A stretch of 64,000 bases of DNA from Phascolarctos cinereus (taxonomy: Eukaryota; Chordata; Mammalia; Diprotodontia; Phascolarctidae): positions 15,445,001 through 15,509,000 of the forward strand of contig NW_018343955.1 of assembly GCF_002099425.1 (NCBI RefSeq), read 5' to 3'. The position numbers and the translations under genes are program-made. Of the stretch, positions 52,570 to 63,861 are shown piece after piece (position 1 is the stretch's first letter; every line of letters begins with the position of its first letter). The notes under the pieces are model-generated. The model was given only the letters and a program-made list of their open reading frames with translations, searched no databases and was not told the origin of the DNA.

Positions 52570-52735
52570 GACAACAGAAAGAATGCTGGGACTGGAGTTA
52601 AAGGATCTGAGTTCAAATCCTCATCACTAATTGTGTAACTAGCCTTTCTGGGACTCAGTTTGTTCAGCTGTAAAATTAGAATACAAGACTAGGTGATCCC
52701 TAAGGTCTTTTCTATTTCAAAATTTATGATGCCTT
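52570..52735 (+). repeat. MIR-type SINE, sense
   Basis: 'ctgagttcaaatcctcatca', 'ctgggactcagtttgttcag' and 'aggtgatccctaaggtcttt'. Confidence 0.85.
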
Positions 52736-52744
52736 GAAAATCAA

Positions 52745-53120
52745 TTTAAAACTATAGATCAAACTCACTAGTGAAAATTGATACCAAGCAATTATAAATA
52801 AAATCTATGCAAGGAAACCTCAGAAATACATTCCCAGGGTAATTCACTATGACCAAGTTAGTATGAATATCATGGATGAAAGGATGGTTCAATAATAAAA
52901 AAAACACAATTAACATAAATAATCATATAAACAACAGACATTAAAATAAAACACATGGTTATTTCAAAAGATAAGGGGGAAAACCTCTTTGACAAAGTAG
53001 TCATTTATGTTAACAACTCTAAAAAGAATCATAGGTTCTTCTTTAATGTGATCAAAAGCATATATTTTAAACCAAGAGCTAGCATTGTTCACAACAGACA
53101 AACATAAGATTTCCCAGTGT
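52745..53120 (+). repeat. L1 LINE, ORF2 reverse-transcriptase fragment
   Basis: A frame includes IPRVIHYDQV, and another piece reads VIKSIYFKPRASIVHN. Both correspond to conserved L1 reverse-transcriptase segments (the HHDQVGF and IKAIY.KPTASI regions). It is rich in stops and lacks both L1 ends, so it is an old internal fragment. Confidence 0.75.
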
Positions 53121-53132
53121 AAACATGGTGGC

Positions 53133-53300
53133 TACATACAGCGGTTGGAGGGCTGGACTTGGAGTCAGTTTCCTCCGAGGGGCATAATAATAGCACCCAC
53201 TTTCCAGGATTGTTGAGAAGATGAAGTGTGATAAAATGTGTAAAGCACTTTGCAAACCTTAAAATGCTATATAGATGTTAGTTATTGTCATTGTTATAAT
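53133..53300 (+). repeat. CORE-SINE/MIR, sense, internally deleted
   Basis: 'gactgagtcag'-like head words run into 'cagtttcctccgaggggcat', and the 3' end 'tgtaaagcactttgcaaacc' is clear. Much of CORE is missing. Confidence 0.75.
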
Positions 53301-53544
53301 GTAAGGGAAGAAGTCATTAAAAAGAAGTTGAACTCTGAGTAATAGAAAAATCAGTGAAGGTCCTTGAGAAGAGATCATGAAACATATCTTGCATACAGGT
53401 AGAGTAGGCGAGGTGCAGGTAGGACAGAATGGTGTCTACGTCATCAGGTCTGTGTCCCTAGATATTTTTGCTTAATTGTTCTTTGTGACACAAGAGGGGC
53501 CATCTGCAGGGGGATAGGAAATGATTGAGTTGAGTCATTTGGAC

Positions 53545-53785
53545 TATTTCAATCCTTGTCTTTGTGTCCTCAGTGCCTAGCACAGTTCCTGGCATATGGT
53601 AGATGCTTAAAAAGCTAAGTGGCGCAGTGGATAGAGCCTTAGAATCAGGAGGATCTGAGTTCAAATCCAGATTCAGACACTTGACACTTACTGGCCATGT
53701 GACTCTGGGCAAGTCACAACCCCAATTGCCTCACGAAAAAGCAAAATAAAAAAAATGCTCATTAATTGATTGACATAAAGAAAAA
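53545..53785 (+). repeat. L2 tail, sense, split by WSINE1
   Basis: 'tcagtgcctagcacagttcc' and 'tggcatatggtagatgctta' lie to the left. 'atgctcattaattgattgac' lies to the right. Confidence 0.85.
53614..53755 (+). mobile_element. WSINE1-type SINE, sense, inside L2 tail
   Basis: 'gctaagtggcgcagtggata', 'cagacacttgacacttactg', 'aaccccaattgcctcacg' and an A-rich tail. Confidence 0.92.
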
Positions 53786-53789
53786 CTAT

Positions 53790-54438
53790 TTTTAAACAGA
53801 AAAGCAACTTGATCATACCTTTAACCAGTGGGAAACTGTAATGGCAAATTCAGAACAATTTCAAGGACTTTTTTAGTGCTACTGCAGTGATCTCCCACCC
53901 TTCCCCATACCCCAATTTTGCTCCCTACTCCCATCCCCCATCCTCTCACATCCTCCTCATCTGAGCCAATCAGAATCTGGTCAAACCACAAAGTGAACCT
54001 GGAGGTCTGGTTCATTGCTCCCTGGAGGGTATCAACTTCAGGCTGTTGGCTCACAGATTGTTAGTGCATTGCTTGACCAATCACTTTATTGTTTCAGGCT
54101 ATCATGTTATTATTTGTTCTCCACCCTTTCTTCCTGTCTCCTTCCCCGTCTTTTTTTTTTCCTTCTTCTTCCTGTAAATGGGGACCCTATCTTAGGAACA
54201 TTAATTAGCTATCCTGTTGTTTTATCAGAATTCTAGGGATAAGAATGAATCATAGTGAGACAATTCAAGCGCAGTGTTTACTATCTTTGACTGGGCAGAT
54301 AAGGCCCCTTTGCATGTTTATTGCTTTGTCTGTCCTCTAGTGTGTATTTGCTTCCATCTGTAACCCTTCTGAAAAAATAAACATCTGTTCCATTTGTTCC
54401 TAAGACCTTATGATAGCAATGAAACTCATTGAGGGAAG

Positions 54439-54440
<2 letters not shown>
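53790..54440. other. Unassigned non-coding DNA
   Basis: Nothing recognised. Confidence 0.3.

Positions 54441-54484
<44 letters not shown>
54441..54484. repeat. (GT)22 microsatellite
   Basis: A pure run of 22 GT units. Confidence 0.97.
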
Positions 54485-54485
<1 letters not shown>

Positions 54486-54489
54486 TTAG

Positions 54490-54820
54490 AGGTGGAGAAT
54501 CTGAACCTGGCCTTTCATCTGTGAGAGGTAATTCCTAGTGTGGAAACTCCTTCCAAGGATGCAAATTGGCAGTTAATCAGTAATTTATGACCTTAGAGTT
54601 GCCACATCCATCCATTGTGCCGTGTATGAGGTAAAAGATGTAAAAAGTTGTTCTTTTGAACTAATGTTCAAAGATTTAGTAAGAGAGTCTTTATAGTACT
54701 GGCTTTAGGACTGAGGACCAAGACTTTGTCTTAGAGGTTGTGTTTTCTCTGGCTTTTGCTTTATGTATTTGTTAAGTTTAGGAATCAGAGGGAGGAGGAA
54801 GGGCAGAATATCTTCTACAG
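54490..54820. other. Unassigned non-coding DNA
   Basis: Nothing recognised. Confidence 0.3.
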
Positions 54821-54822
54821 CA

Positions 54823-55040
54823 AGGTTGTGTGGTGGCTAGAAAGCTGGGCCTGGAGTTAGGAAAACCCAAGTTCAAATCCAGCCTCAAACATTAACTGCA
54901 ACTGTGAGCAAGTCAATCAAACTCTGCTTCATAATAACAACAGCATCTATCTCACAGGGTTGTTTCGAGGAATGTTTATAAGACAATGATTACCGAGCCT
55001 GGCACATAGTAGGTGTATAATAAATGCTTATTCCCCTACC
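54823..55040 (+). repeat. CORE-SINE with L2-like tail, sense
   Basis: 'ctgggcctggagttaggaaa', 'aagttcaaatccagcctcaa', 'gcctggcacatagtaggtgt' and 'ataataaatgcttattcccc'. Confidence 0.85.
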
Positions 55041-55044
55041 CCAA

Positions 55045-55790
55045 ATGCAGGTAATAATGAGCTATGCTAGACTCATTCTTTCCCTATATAAATCAGCCAC
55101 GTAAATTTCAAACCAGAGTCTGAAATGAATTCAAGCCCAAATAAATCAAGCTCTAGATAGGTCATAATTTAATTAAAAATTGAAAATATGACTCATGGCA
55201 CTTAAGTTTACTAATGTTTACTGCCAAAAGATGCATCATCTCAATGACAGTGGTAAATTCCTATAGGGGCGCCTGCAAGATTGGAATAGGTATAGAAATT
55301 AATATGTGCATTCAAAGAGTTTCCCGTAATTGTTAAGACTGATACCTTTAGGACAGTGATGGGGATCTCTAAACACATCAGCAGAAAAACAGGCAGACAG
55401 AATCTTTGGTCATATCTGCCTTCACTTTTCATCTATTGGAAGGGTGACATTTCCTTTATCCTCTTGCCAATTCATTTTGTTGGTTAAATGCCCTCTCTTT
55501 TGCTCTCTCTCCCTTCATTCTTTAGCACTTCAGTTCTCATTCCTACAAGCCATTTGTTTATTCTCATGCATTTTGGGGAAATCTGTTCAAGCTTCCCAAG
55601 GTTATGAGATCCTCACCCAACACTCAGCAGTCCTTTACTTAACCCATTGGGTGCCTTTCCCTGTCCCCCCATTTAAAATGTGGGCATGGCTTTTATTGCA
55701 TCTTAAAATGGCTGAAGTAATGCACCTCTATTAAATTATTATTCGCTAATTAATAATAAAAAATAATAAATTGATAAAAATAAAACCATC
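55045..55790. other. Unassigned non-coding DNA
   Basis: No repeat or gene recognised. An open frame of 96 codons at 55444-55734 has no recognisable domain. Confidence 0.3.
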
Positions 55791-55863
55791 GTTTCTATAA
55801 GGCTTCAAAGTCTGCAGAGTATTTTACATAAACTATCTCATTTGATTCATAAAAAAGCCTGGA

Positions 55864-56700
55864 CTTTCACCTCACCCAACACATTTGCAAAGAGGACAAA
55901 AGATAAAGATACTCAACAGAAAGCCAGGAATACAAATACACTGTTGGTGGAACTGCAAATTGGTCAAATTATCTTAGGAGTCAAGTTGGAATTACCTTAA
56001 AAATGTAACTAAAATGTCCATGCCACAGATATCCCCACTGCTAGGCTTACATCTCAAATAGGTGGAAGAGAAAAAGAAAAGCTCCCAATTGCACCAAATA
56101 TTCAAAATAACACTTTTTGTAGAAATGAAGTATGGGGGGGGGTTGTAGGTACCCATCTATCAGGGAATAACTAAATAAGTTGTGGAACATGACGATAATG
56201 CAGTATTACTGTGTACAGTGCTTACCATGTGGTAGTGCTTAAGAAATGCTTATTTCCTTCCTTCTTTCCTATAAGAAACAACAAATGTTGAGAATTCAGA
56301 GTAACGTGGTAGACTTTCATGAGCTGATGCAGGGTAAGGTGAGCAGAACCGATGACTACAATAATGTCAAAGGAAAGGTGGTGGTTTTTTTTTTAATGTA
56401 ACTGAATACTTTGTAACTCTAAAATAACCAAGGTTGGCCTTGGTGAAGAGTGGGGGCGGGGGGGGGAGGAAATGAATCCTGCTTACCTCTTTGTAGAAGT
56501 GAGGGAACATGGTGGGGAAACAGCCTGTCACAAATGGGTGACCTTTTTGTTTGCTTTTGCTAACTTTTTTTCTCTTTCCTTTTTATCTTTGTTATAATAG
56601 GTGGCTTACTGAGGAGGTGAAGGGTAGAATGTATTTAAAAATTGAAGTGATGTGAACACAAAAGATATGAATGGATAAGTAAACGAATTTATTCATCTCA
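55864..56700 (+). repeat. Old L1 3' end, sense, with a small SINE-tail insertion
   Basis: 'tacactgttggtggaactgc' is the L1 ORF2 C-terminal region. 'ctgatgcagggtaaggtgag' and 'gagcagaaccgatgactaca' are the L1 3' end. It is more diverged than the copies at 25-27 kb. A short antisense MIR end lies just upstream at about 55795-55850. Confidence 0.75.
56213..56270 (+). repeat. CORE-SINE 3' tail inserted in L1
   Basis: 'tacagtgcttaccatgtggt' and 'taagaaatgcttatttcctt' with a CTTCC end interrupt the L1 between 'attactgtg' and 'ctataagaaa'. It is an extremely 5'-truncated SINE. Confidence 0.65.
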
Positions 56701-56997
56701 TTTGAGCCTCACAGCCTTGTGGCTCTAGACCTCAAAACTTTGATTTTACATATACCAAGTCTAATCTTGGGGACCAACCCCAACATTCACTCCCTCTTTG
56801 TCTCCTATCACCTCCATCCAGAGCTTGCTCCAGAAAATCTCAAAATATAGCTTGAGTCTAAGTAACAAGGTCCCTAGTTCTTGAAGTGATCATACAAGCA
56901 CTCACAGTAACAAATACAGTTATCAGGTATAGGACAGTCTTTTCTTTATTCTACAGATAACTCAGAAAAAGTAAAGGACCAATAGGAACCTATAATA

Positions 56998-57222
56998 GGA
57001 AGCTACACGGCTCAGTGGGTAGAGCACTGTGCCTGAAGTCAAGAGAACCAGAGTTCAAATCAGGCCTCAGACGCCTACCAGCTACATGACCTTGGCAAGT
57101 CACTTAACCCTACCTTAATCCACTGCAGAAGAAATGGCAAGCCTCCAGTATCTTTGCCAAGAAAACCCCATGGACAGTGTGGTCCACGGGGTCACAAAGA
57201 GACAGGACACAACAACAACAAC
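56998..57222 (+). mobile_element. Mar1-type SINE, variant with 'ccttaatccactg' and 'ccccatggacagtgtggtcc'
   Basis: 'gaagctacacggctcagtgg', 'cctaccttaatccactgcag', 'gccaagaaaaccccatggac' and an AAC-rich end. It shares the 'cttaatccactg' junction with 42044-42283, marking a Mar1 subfamily. Confidence 0.88.
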
Positions 57223-57229
57223 CACATAA

Positions 57230-58800
57230 AAGAATGGAGAAAACGCCTAAGAGACTTACAATAGCTTGCAAGCAATCAACATAATTCTCTTCCCTTCTCA
57301 GTGGGTCCAGGGGCTTGCAGATAAATGTTTGACAACCTGCTAAGGGAGTAGGAGAGGACACCTCTCCACACACTTACAAATTTAATTTGCATTATTAACA
57401 TTTTCTAGACAATCAACAACAAAACAATAAATCAAGCCCTGATTTGCAGGGTTTGCCTATTTCTAAGGTTAAAACGCTCACATTGAAAATTCAACATTTG
57501 ACTCTCCTAAGTCAGTTGGAGCAGGTCTCAGCACACTCCTCAGTAAATACCAATTTTCCACATGCACCAGCGAGTACTTTGGATTCCCTTTGTTAGGAAC
57601 CTGAACTTCAGGTTGCCAGTGAGGCATTCCTTCAGCATTCCAGTGAGGCCCTCTTTCCCACAGGGCTACATGTAGTTACCCCCAACGTCATAGCATCACT
57701 CTGCGGTTTGGATTCCCTCCAGAAAGGAAACAGACTTTAAGGCTGCCATACAGGCAATACCCTAAGATTTGGTGAGTTGCTTTCTCACTTCACAGTGACC
57801 CTCTGAAGGCTTGGATTCACCCGGAAGGGAAACACATTTGACTGCTAGCCAGACAACTTATTCCCTTTCTACTGAATTTGTACTGTCCAACTAACTGACT
57901 GTAAATATATAAAAATATGTAGAGTGCAAGTCCCTTGCTCCTTCAGATTATGGCTTCTGATCCCTTGTTGCTGCTTTGCCCAGAGGCAAGAGCCATGGGA
58001 ATAGTCCTCTTCTCGTTCCTGGAGGCACATTTCTCAGAATTCCCATTTTCTGGATAGAAGACCAGATCCTCAAATTTGAAAACTTGGGGATTACACGTAG
58101 AGCTACCGTTGACCCTAGTGCTGCCCAGGAAATTCCTCTTCTCTAGCTGGAAGGCCAGAGTCTGAGATCTGCCTGAGAAATCCATCCCTGCCCTGTCCCC
58201 ACTCCTGCAACTAGGAGGAGGGTTCAAGCTTGACCTTATCTAGGTACTTTCCTCTCAGTCTGTGAGTGTGAACACATAACTACTTCTGCCAGGGATCTCT
58301 CCAAAGTCACCACTATTGCCTTTTATGTTAGATGGGGAATGGGGTGTGAGAGAGGTACCCATACCCCAACCCTGTTCTCAATCTCTCTCCAGGAGAAAGG
58401 TGGAAGGGAAAGGTACTGCCAGCGGTATGTTTACTTCTGTACACAAGCTGGTGCAAAAAGGTGACTCCTCCCACGAGAATTTGTCCTCCCAAGAATCTAA
58501 CCAGTCCTTCTCGGTATACCAGCTATCATTGAAGTTCATTATCTGAGAGGTTCCCCAGAGAGAACCCAAACCAATGAATTAATTTTGGAGTCAGCCCCAG
58601 TCATTGAAATTTAATTAGATGCCTTCAGTCTTGTCAACCAAGTGCCAGTGTTCTCTAGCTTAAGACTTTACCACAACTTCTGAGGTTCTTCTCTCACCTT
58701 CATCTCAGAGAGGTTCTAGAGGATCCAGAACTCTATTGATCAACCCCCTGCCCTGCCTTGCCCTGAGGATATCTGCTCTCATACATCAACACAACTGAAG
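57230..58800. other. Unassigned 1.5 kb stretch with internal repeats
   Basis: I cannot assign this to a gene or repeat family. It contains a run of related units at 57579-57860 and an antisense open frame of 94 codons (57943-58227) without a known domain. An old repeat not in my memory is possible. Confidence 0.3.
57579..57860. repeat. Three imperfect direct repeat units
   Basis: Units beginning 'ttggattccc' or 'ttggattcac' start at 57579, 57708 and 57811, each followed by a purine-rich stretch (aggaac, gaaaggaaac, gaagggaaac), 'gactt'-like bases and 'gctgcca' or 'gttgcca'. Spacing is 129 and 103 bases. It resembles a short minisatellite or repeated regulatory units. Confidence 0.55.
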
Positions 58801-58804
58801 TTAT

Positions 58805-59105
58805 GTGTCCCTCCTTAATTGTAATAGTTGGCATTCTGTAAATAAGGAAACTGAGTCTTAGAGGTCCTAATTAGTATGAATAATGAATCCTGTGAATACT
58901 TGCACATATTTGAATTGCACTATTTGAAGTTATAGTTATATAAAATATCTTAATTGGTTTAGACCAATGGGAATATGCAATGCAAATCTGGATAATGTGA
59001 TACTTCATATCATTCATTATTCGTGTTGATGAGAACTCACCTTTGGTCCAGCACCCTTTCCAGTATGCCACACTTCCTCTGCTTAGAACTCAAGGCTACT
59101 GGCTG
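58805..59105. other. Unassigned, AT-rich DNA
   Basis: A short antisense MIR-like piece may lie at about 58835-58875 ('gtaaataaggaaactgagtc'). Otherwise nothing firm. Confidence 0.3.
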
Positions 59106-59109
59106 CTTA

Positions 59110-59460
59110 AAAATCTCAACAATAATAATAATAGAAATAATAAAAAATAATAATTACTGATATTTAAGGAGGATTTAAGGTTTGCATTATTTCATTTGAT
59201 CCTCATAGTAACATTATGAGTGGTGTGGACTGAGTAAGTATTCGTTAAGCACCTACTTTGTGCCAAGCACTCTGGGGATATGAAGATAAGCAAGCAAGAC
59301 AGGTTTTGCCCATAAAAAGCTTGCCTTCAAACTGAAGAAGGGCATGTATTATGAGTCCCGTTTTTAATTGAAGCTCAGAAATGTTAAACGACTTACCAGG
59401 TTCACACAATTAGTACATGGCAGAATCTTGGTGTTTGGAATGTAGTGGCAATCCTGCATC
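59110..59460 (-). repeat. MIR-type SINE, antisense, split by L2 fragment
   Basis: 'ttaaggtttgcattatttca' and 'atttgatcctcatagtaaca' lie to the left. 'aattgaagctcagaaatgtt' and 'cacacaattagtacatggca' lie to the right. Confidence 0.75.
59228..59335 (-). repeat. L2 3' end, antisense, within MIR
   Basis: 'cacctactttgtgccaagca' and 'ctctggggatatgaagataa' match the antisense L2 tail. This shows an L2 inserted into an older MIR. Confidence 0.75.
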
Positions 59461-59464
59461 TGGT

Positions 59465-59750
59465 CCATGGTTCCAAATAGTAGGGTTGAGTGGGGTTTAT
59501 GGAAAAGCTGTGGGCACTGTAAAGACTCACCTAGAAAAAACCATCAAGTAGGTGAGGTTCGTCTCTGGTCCTCTTCTCTTCCTGTCTACCCTTCTTTCTC
59601 TTGGTCAACAGCCCCTCCTTCTCAGTGTCCCCATGCTTTTCTTTCTTGCCTCCCTGAGCCTATTCCATATTCTGGACGTGTTTTCCCCTGTACTTCTTCC
59701 CCATCAAGAGCTATCTGTTTAATGTACCATCTGTTTTTCAGGCAATATTC
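59465..59750. other. Unassigned non-coding DNA
   Basis: Nothing recognised. Confidence 0.3.
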
Positions 59751-59754
59751 ACAT

Positions 59755-59925
59755 GGAAAGAGCATTGAAGTTCAGAAGACCTGATTTCAAATCTTAACTC
59801 TCACACTCACTGACTTGGGCAAGTGACTTCCCCTCTGTGAGCATCTGTTTCCTCCTCTGTAAAATAGGGTTGGATTAGATGAATTCCAAGGTCCCTTTCA
59901 GTTCTTGTAATCCATGAATCCAATT
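59755..59925 (+). repeat. MIR-type SINE, sense
   Basis: 'gacctgatttcaaatcttaa', 'tgtttcctcctctgtaaaat' and 'ccaaggtccctttcagttct'. Confidence 0.85.
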
Positions 59926-59929
59926 TTTA

Positions 59930-60390
59930 ACAAAATCCACCCATTATTTTACCCCACAAAACAAATGGTCTGGAAATCTCAGTTGGAGATACAAATGGTG
60001 TTAATCAGGGTAGCCCTTGGAGTCTCTTAATTCATACCAAGTTGGTGAGACAGCTCGAAATATGCCCATTGCTGAAATGTAAGGATCCTGACAGAGAATT
60101 GTGTTGGCTGCTTATTCTAGACTCCTCTTTGGGCTGGTAGAGCTGTAGAGTATCGCAAGGAAACAGTGCCAAGGAAGTATTTATAAGCCTCTGGGAGACA
60201 GGGGCAAGAGCAAGTTTCTCATTAGGAAGCTAGAATTTCTTTTTAGCCCCACCCTTACTCAGGGGAGCATCCAATGTGAGCTGTTACAAGGGGAATTATG
60301 ATAAACTTGGACTTGCCAACCTTTCCCTCCCTCTTTAGGATGATCCTGGGTGTGTCTCTGTCCTAAAATAAGGTGGAAAGAACATAGGTC
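59930..60390. other. Unassigned non-coding DNA
   Basis: Nothing recognised. Confidence 0.3.
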
Positions 60391-60391
60391 T

Positions 60392-60705
60392 TAAAATCCT
60401 AAAATGATAGGATTCAGAGCTGGAAGGGACCTTGAAGATTACAAATTTTACTCCCTCATTTTACAGAACTGGGATTCAAATCTGATGTTCTTTCTCCATA
60501 TCCAGTGCTTTCCACCACACAAAACTGCCTAACTTGGAGTCTCAGATTTGATCCTTACTAGCTGTGTGACCCTGGATAAGTCACTAATCTTCTCCAGCCT
60601 CAGTTTTCTCATCTTTAAAATGAGAACAATCTACCTATTCCTTACAATGTTGTTACAGAGGAAATTGCTTTGCAAGCCTTAAAATGCTATAGGAATGTAT
60701 GTTGT
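60392..60705. repeat. Two MIR-type SINEs, antisense then sense
   Basis: Antisense copy 60392-60528 ('agctggaagggaccttgaag', 'ctccctcattttacagaact'). Sense copy 60535-60705 ('tactagctgtgtgaccctgg', 'tttgcaagccttaaaatgct'). Confidence 0.8.
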
Positions 60706-60709
60706 TATG

Positions 60710-61785
60710 TCTTCTATGGAATGCAAATTTGGCTACCTATCCTGGGCACCCCTTAGGGCTTAGGAGAGCTGAAGAGACATCCCCAAACCAGACTCATGCT
60801 GAAAGGGAAACCTCCTCGAGCCATAGTCATAAGGAAGCCTGGCACTTGTACCTGGTACATGCCTGTACGCCGCCACGAATTTCCCTCTAGGATTAAAATA
60901 GATAGGCAAAGAGAGCAAGCTTTACCTTCAGTGCCAGCTCTGAACTATCTCCGATGGAATCATGGTACCCAATCCCTTAAAGGTACGAGGTGGAGGAAAC
61001 TCAGTTTCCAAAAACTAAATCTTTTGCCCACAGATCTCGGCTACTGCCGGTTGCTCCAATCAGCCTGTGCAAATCTCTAGGACAGATCTGCTAAAGCACA
61101 GGGTGTAGTCCTTGACTTTGCTGTTGTTGATGCATTAGATCAAGAATCCAGCCGAGGTGAAAACCAAGTGCTTTGAAGGAAGCAGGGGGGCAGGCTGATG
61201 CATGAGCCTACAGCGCCACCTAGCACAACCAGCTGGGATTTCCTTCCATCATTTGGATCTTATTGTAACCGAGAAGGGGGTTTCCATTTCATTCACAAAG
61301 TTCTGGGAAAGGGAATCTGGCTCAAAACCTTTGTTGTTCATGACTGGAAACAGTTATTCAAGTCGAAGGGAGTTTCAAGCCTACTTCTAATGGAAGAATT
61401 TGGCCTCGGGTCAGCTCTATCAGAAGCTTTGGGAGTAAGAGGTTGTTAGCTCTCCAAGCTTAGTTTTGCCTTCGGTCTTTCTAGTAACATCTGTGGTTTA
61501 TTCAGTTTGCAGACTCACGTGGGAAGAGTTTACTTCTGACTCAGGACTTAGATGTTGAAATACTCAAAAGGGTGAATGGCATCCCCTTCTGACCCTGTAA
61601 CACTCCATCCTCCTTCCGACTCCCTCCTGCTTTCTCTCTCCCTTTTCCTTCTTCTTCATTTACATTGGCTGCTTGCTCTCCTTGCAGCCCTGAGATGCTA
61701 CTGGAAGTCTTCCAGTCAAACAAAAAAGGGATCAGAAGCTCCCCAATGGCCAGGATCATGCAGATGATACGAAGTCAAAGTCAAG
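60710..61785. other. Repeat-poor unassigned DNA
   Basis: No repeat is recognised in about 1.1 kb. Overlapping short open frames (up to 94 codons) show no domain. Confidence 0.35.
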
Positions 61786-61790
61786 TATTA

Positions 61791-62010
61791 GAGGCTGCTA
61801 GGTTGCCCATAAGATAGAGTAAGGAAGATCTGAGTTCGAATCCTACCTCAGATACTTCATTTAAGCCGTCTCAGCCTCATTGTACTCATCTTTAGAAAAG
61901 GGGAGATAGGAATAATCCCTTCCTCACAAGATCTGTCCTGAGAAGCAAATGAGGTGGACCCGTACAAAGTGATCTGTAAACCTGTAAGTGTTTACAGAAT
62001 TTGCAAGGTC
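61791..62010 (+). repeat. MIR/CORE-SINE, sense
   Basis: 'aagatctgagttcgaatcct', 'acctcagatacttcatttaa' and 'acaaagtgatctgtaaacct'. Confidence 0.78.
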
Positions 62011-62014
62011 AGAC

Positions 62015-63855
62015 CACGTCATTAAAGTGCATGTGGGTGCTTTAATGAATCCCATCAGAGCCGTTTTGATGCCTGAGCAAGCAGCACAGAATGGCTTACA
62101 GTGAATGGCACTGAATCTGCCCTCAGCCGCTTAGATGAAGGCTTCTATGGGGCAAGGAGTTGGGGGCGGGGATGTCAGGCTGAGGAAGAGGTCAGCTGAT
62201 ACGTGGCCGTTGGCTGCTCTGCCTTGAAGGAGGCAGCCAGGGGAGGAGGCACATTCTGCTTGATGGCTTCATTTTAAATAATTATTTTTGGTAACCAGAT
62301 GCTAAACTCGGTAGTTTCAACCTGCTAAGAGCTGAGCGCTCACAAAATCTCAGTGGTCTGAGGCAAAGCCCTGACTGTCCTACCTTACCTACAGCTCCTC
62401 CCTATGTAGCCTGAAAAGGAGGATGGGACTTCCCTAAGCATAGATTTAGCAGGACCACAAGGAGCTGAAGGCAGAAGACAGCCTCTGGGTGTATTCAAAG
62501 AGCCTATGCTCCCAACATGTCATGGTCATTCTCCACTTCAGAGCTACAGCTACACTTTTACAAGTAATTTGGTCAGTCTTAGCAGTGGCCCAGAGTTCCC
62601 TATGAGAGAAAAGAAAGTCTATTTTCAGACCATAGGAAGTAAAGATAGCCTTAACCTTGGGGGTGGGAGGCTGGGATGGGGTGGGGTGTCTATTTCCACA
62701 AGAATTTTATGAACTTCTTCCAGAAAAGAAGCAATTGAAGATGCAAACAAGGTTCCATTCCTCCATCTCCCTTAATTGTCTCATCAAATACAAGAAAGGC
62801 TTTTTGAAAAGTGTATAAATGCATGCCCACATTAGAATTTGCTCATTTTAATGGCTTAATACACCCCAGATATGAAACATTAATCAAAAAAGTCCTGAGT
62901 AAATAAATGTTGACTCATTTATTGTACCTGCAGTACATTTTAGAGTCTGGAGATTAGTTTAGGACAATTAAGAGTTAAGTCAGATATTTAGGCCAGAAAC
63001 AATGGCACCTCTGTTCCTTTACTTTGCCATGAAACCTTTCTAGAGCTCAGGGCTACTTTGTGTAGGGAATAGGCCTCTGGACTCTGTGAAACAAGCAAAT
63101 AAATTCCCAACCTAGTCCAGGAGAGCAGACCCCGATCTTTCTGCAAAGAGGTTCCACAAACTTACAAAACAGCCATGGAATACACGAAACTCTCTCACTT
63201 TGCCTTCCTTTCCTTCCTCCTTTGCTCAGTCAAGTCACCATAGTGCTCAAAGGTCCTGAAGCATAGATATGGGAGAGGAGATAACATATCAGGCCCCTCT
63301 TTCCCATTAATCTTTGTCCTAGAACCCTCTGGGAAGAGAAGAAAGCTGGTAAAATATCACTGACACATGTCAGAGACGAACTTAGCCTATAAAAAGGGAG
63401 CTGGAAAGCATCTTTGGTGCCCCTCCTCTCCTACCCCCTCACCTCCCCATGACAACCACCATAAATTAATCTGATACAGATTTCCCTTCTCAAATCACAC
63501 CCAACACTTTCCCTGACTTGATCAGCTCTAAAAAAATCTTTCAACAAATTGAATTTGGAAACCTAAATTTTGTGGATAAGCTCTTTTTTTCCTTTCCAAT
63601 CTTAGATATCAAACTGATTTGACACAAAAATCACTGATTTGAAGAAAGTATTTGCTGCTAAATGTAAGAAGCAACATGAGTGGGAAAACATCCATTCTCC
63701 TTTTCATTTTACAGAGAATCTTAGGGACCTAAGCTAGTTCTGCTACATAGGGAAAGAGAATACTCTATAGGTTGCTAACCAGGTTAGAAAAAAAATAGCA
63801 CGTCTTAGTCCTCATCTCTGAGCTCTGCTTCTGAAAAAAGAAAAAAAAATTTAAA
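62015..63855. other. Longest repeat-poor stretch in the window
   Basis: About 1.8 kb in which I can name no repeat. AT-rich non-repetitive patches occur at about 62265-62330 and 62800-62990. No open frame longer than about 70 codons. It could hold regulatory or conserved non-coding sequence, but this is inference. Confidence 0.35.
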
Positions 63856-63861
63856 TGGGAA

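Noticed and set aside
57943-58227. 94-codon minus-strand frame in unassigned DNA
   Set aside because: No domain, no homologue I recognise, and other frames of similar length overlap.
58877-59022. Inverted 11-12 base repeats 'gaataatgaat' about 135 bases apart, hinting at a small DNA transposon
   Set aside because: A match this short within 150 bases is expected about once by chance in 64 kb, and no target duplication is seen.
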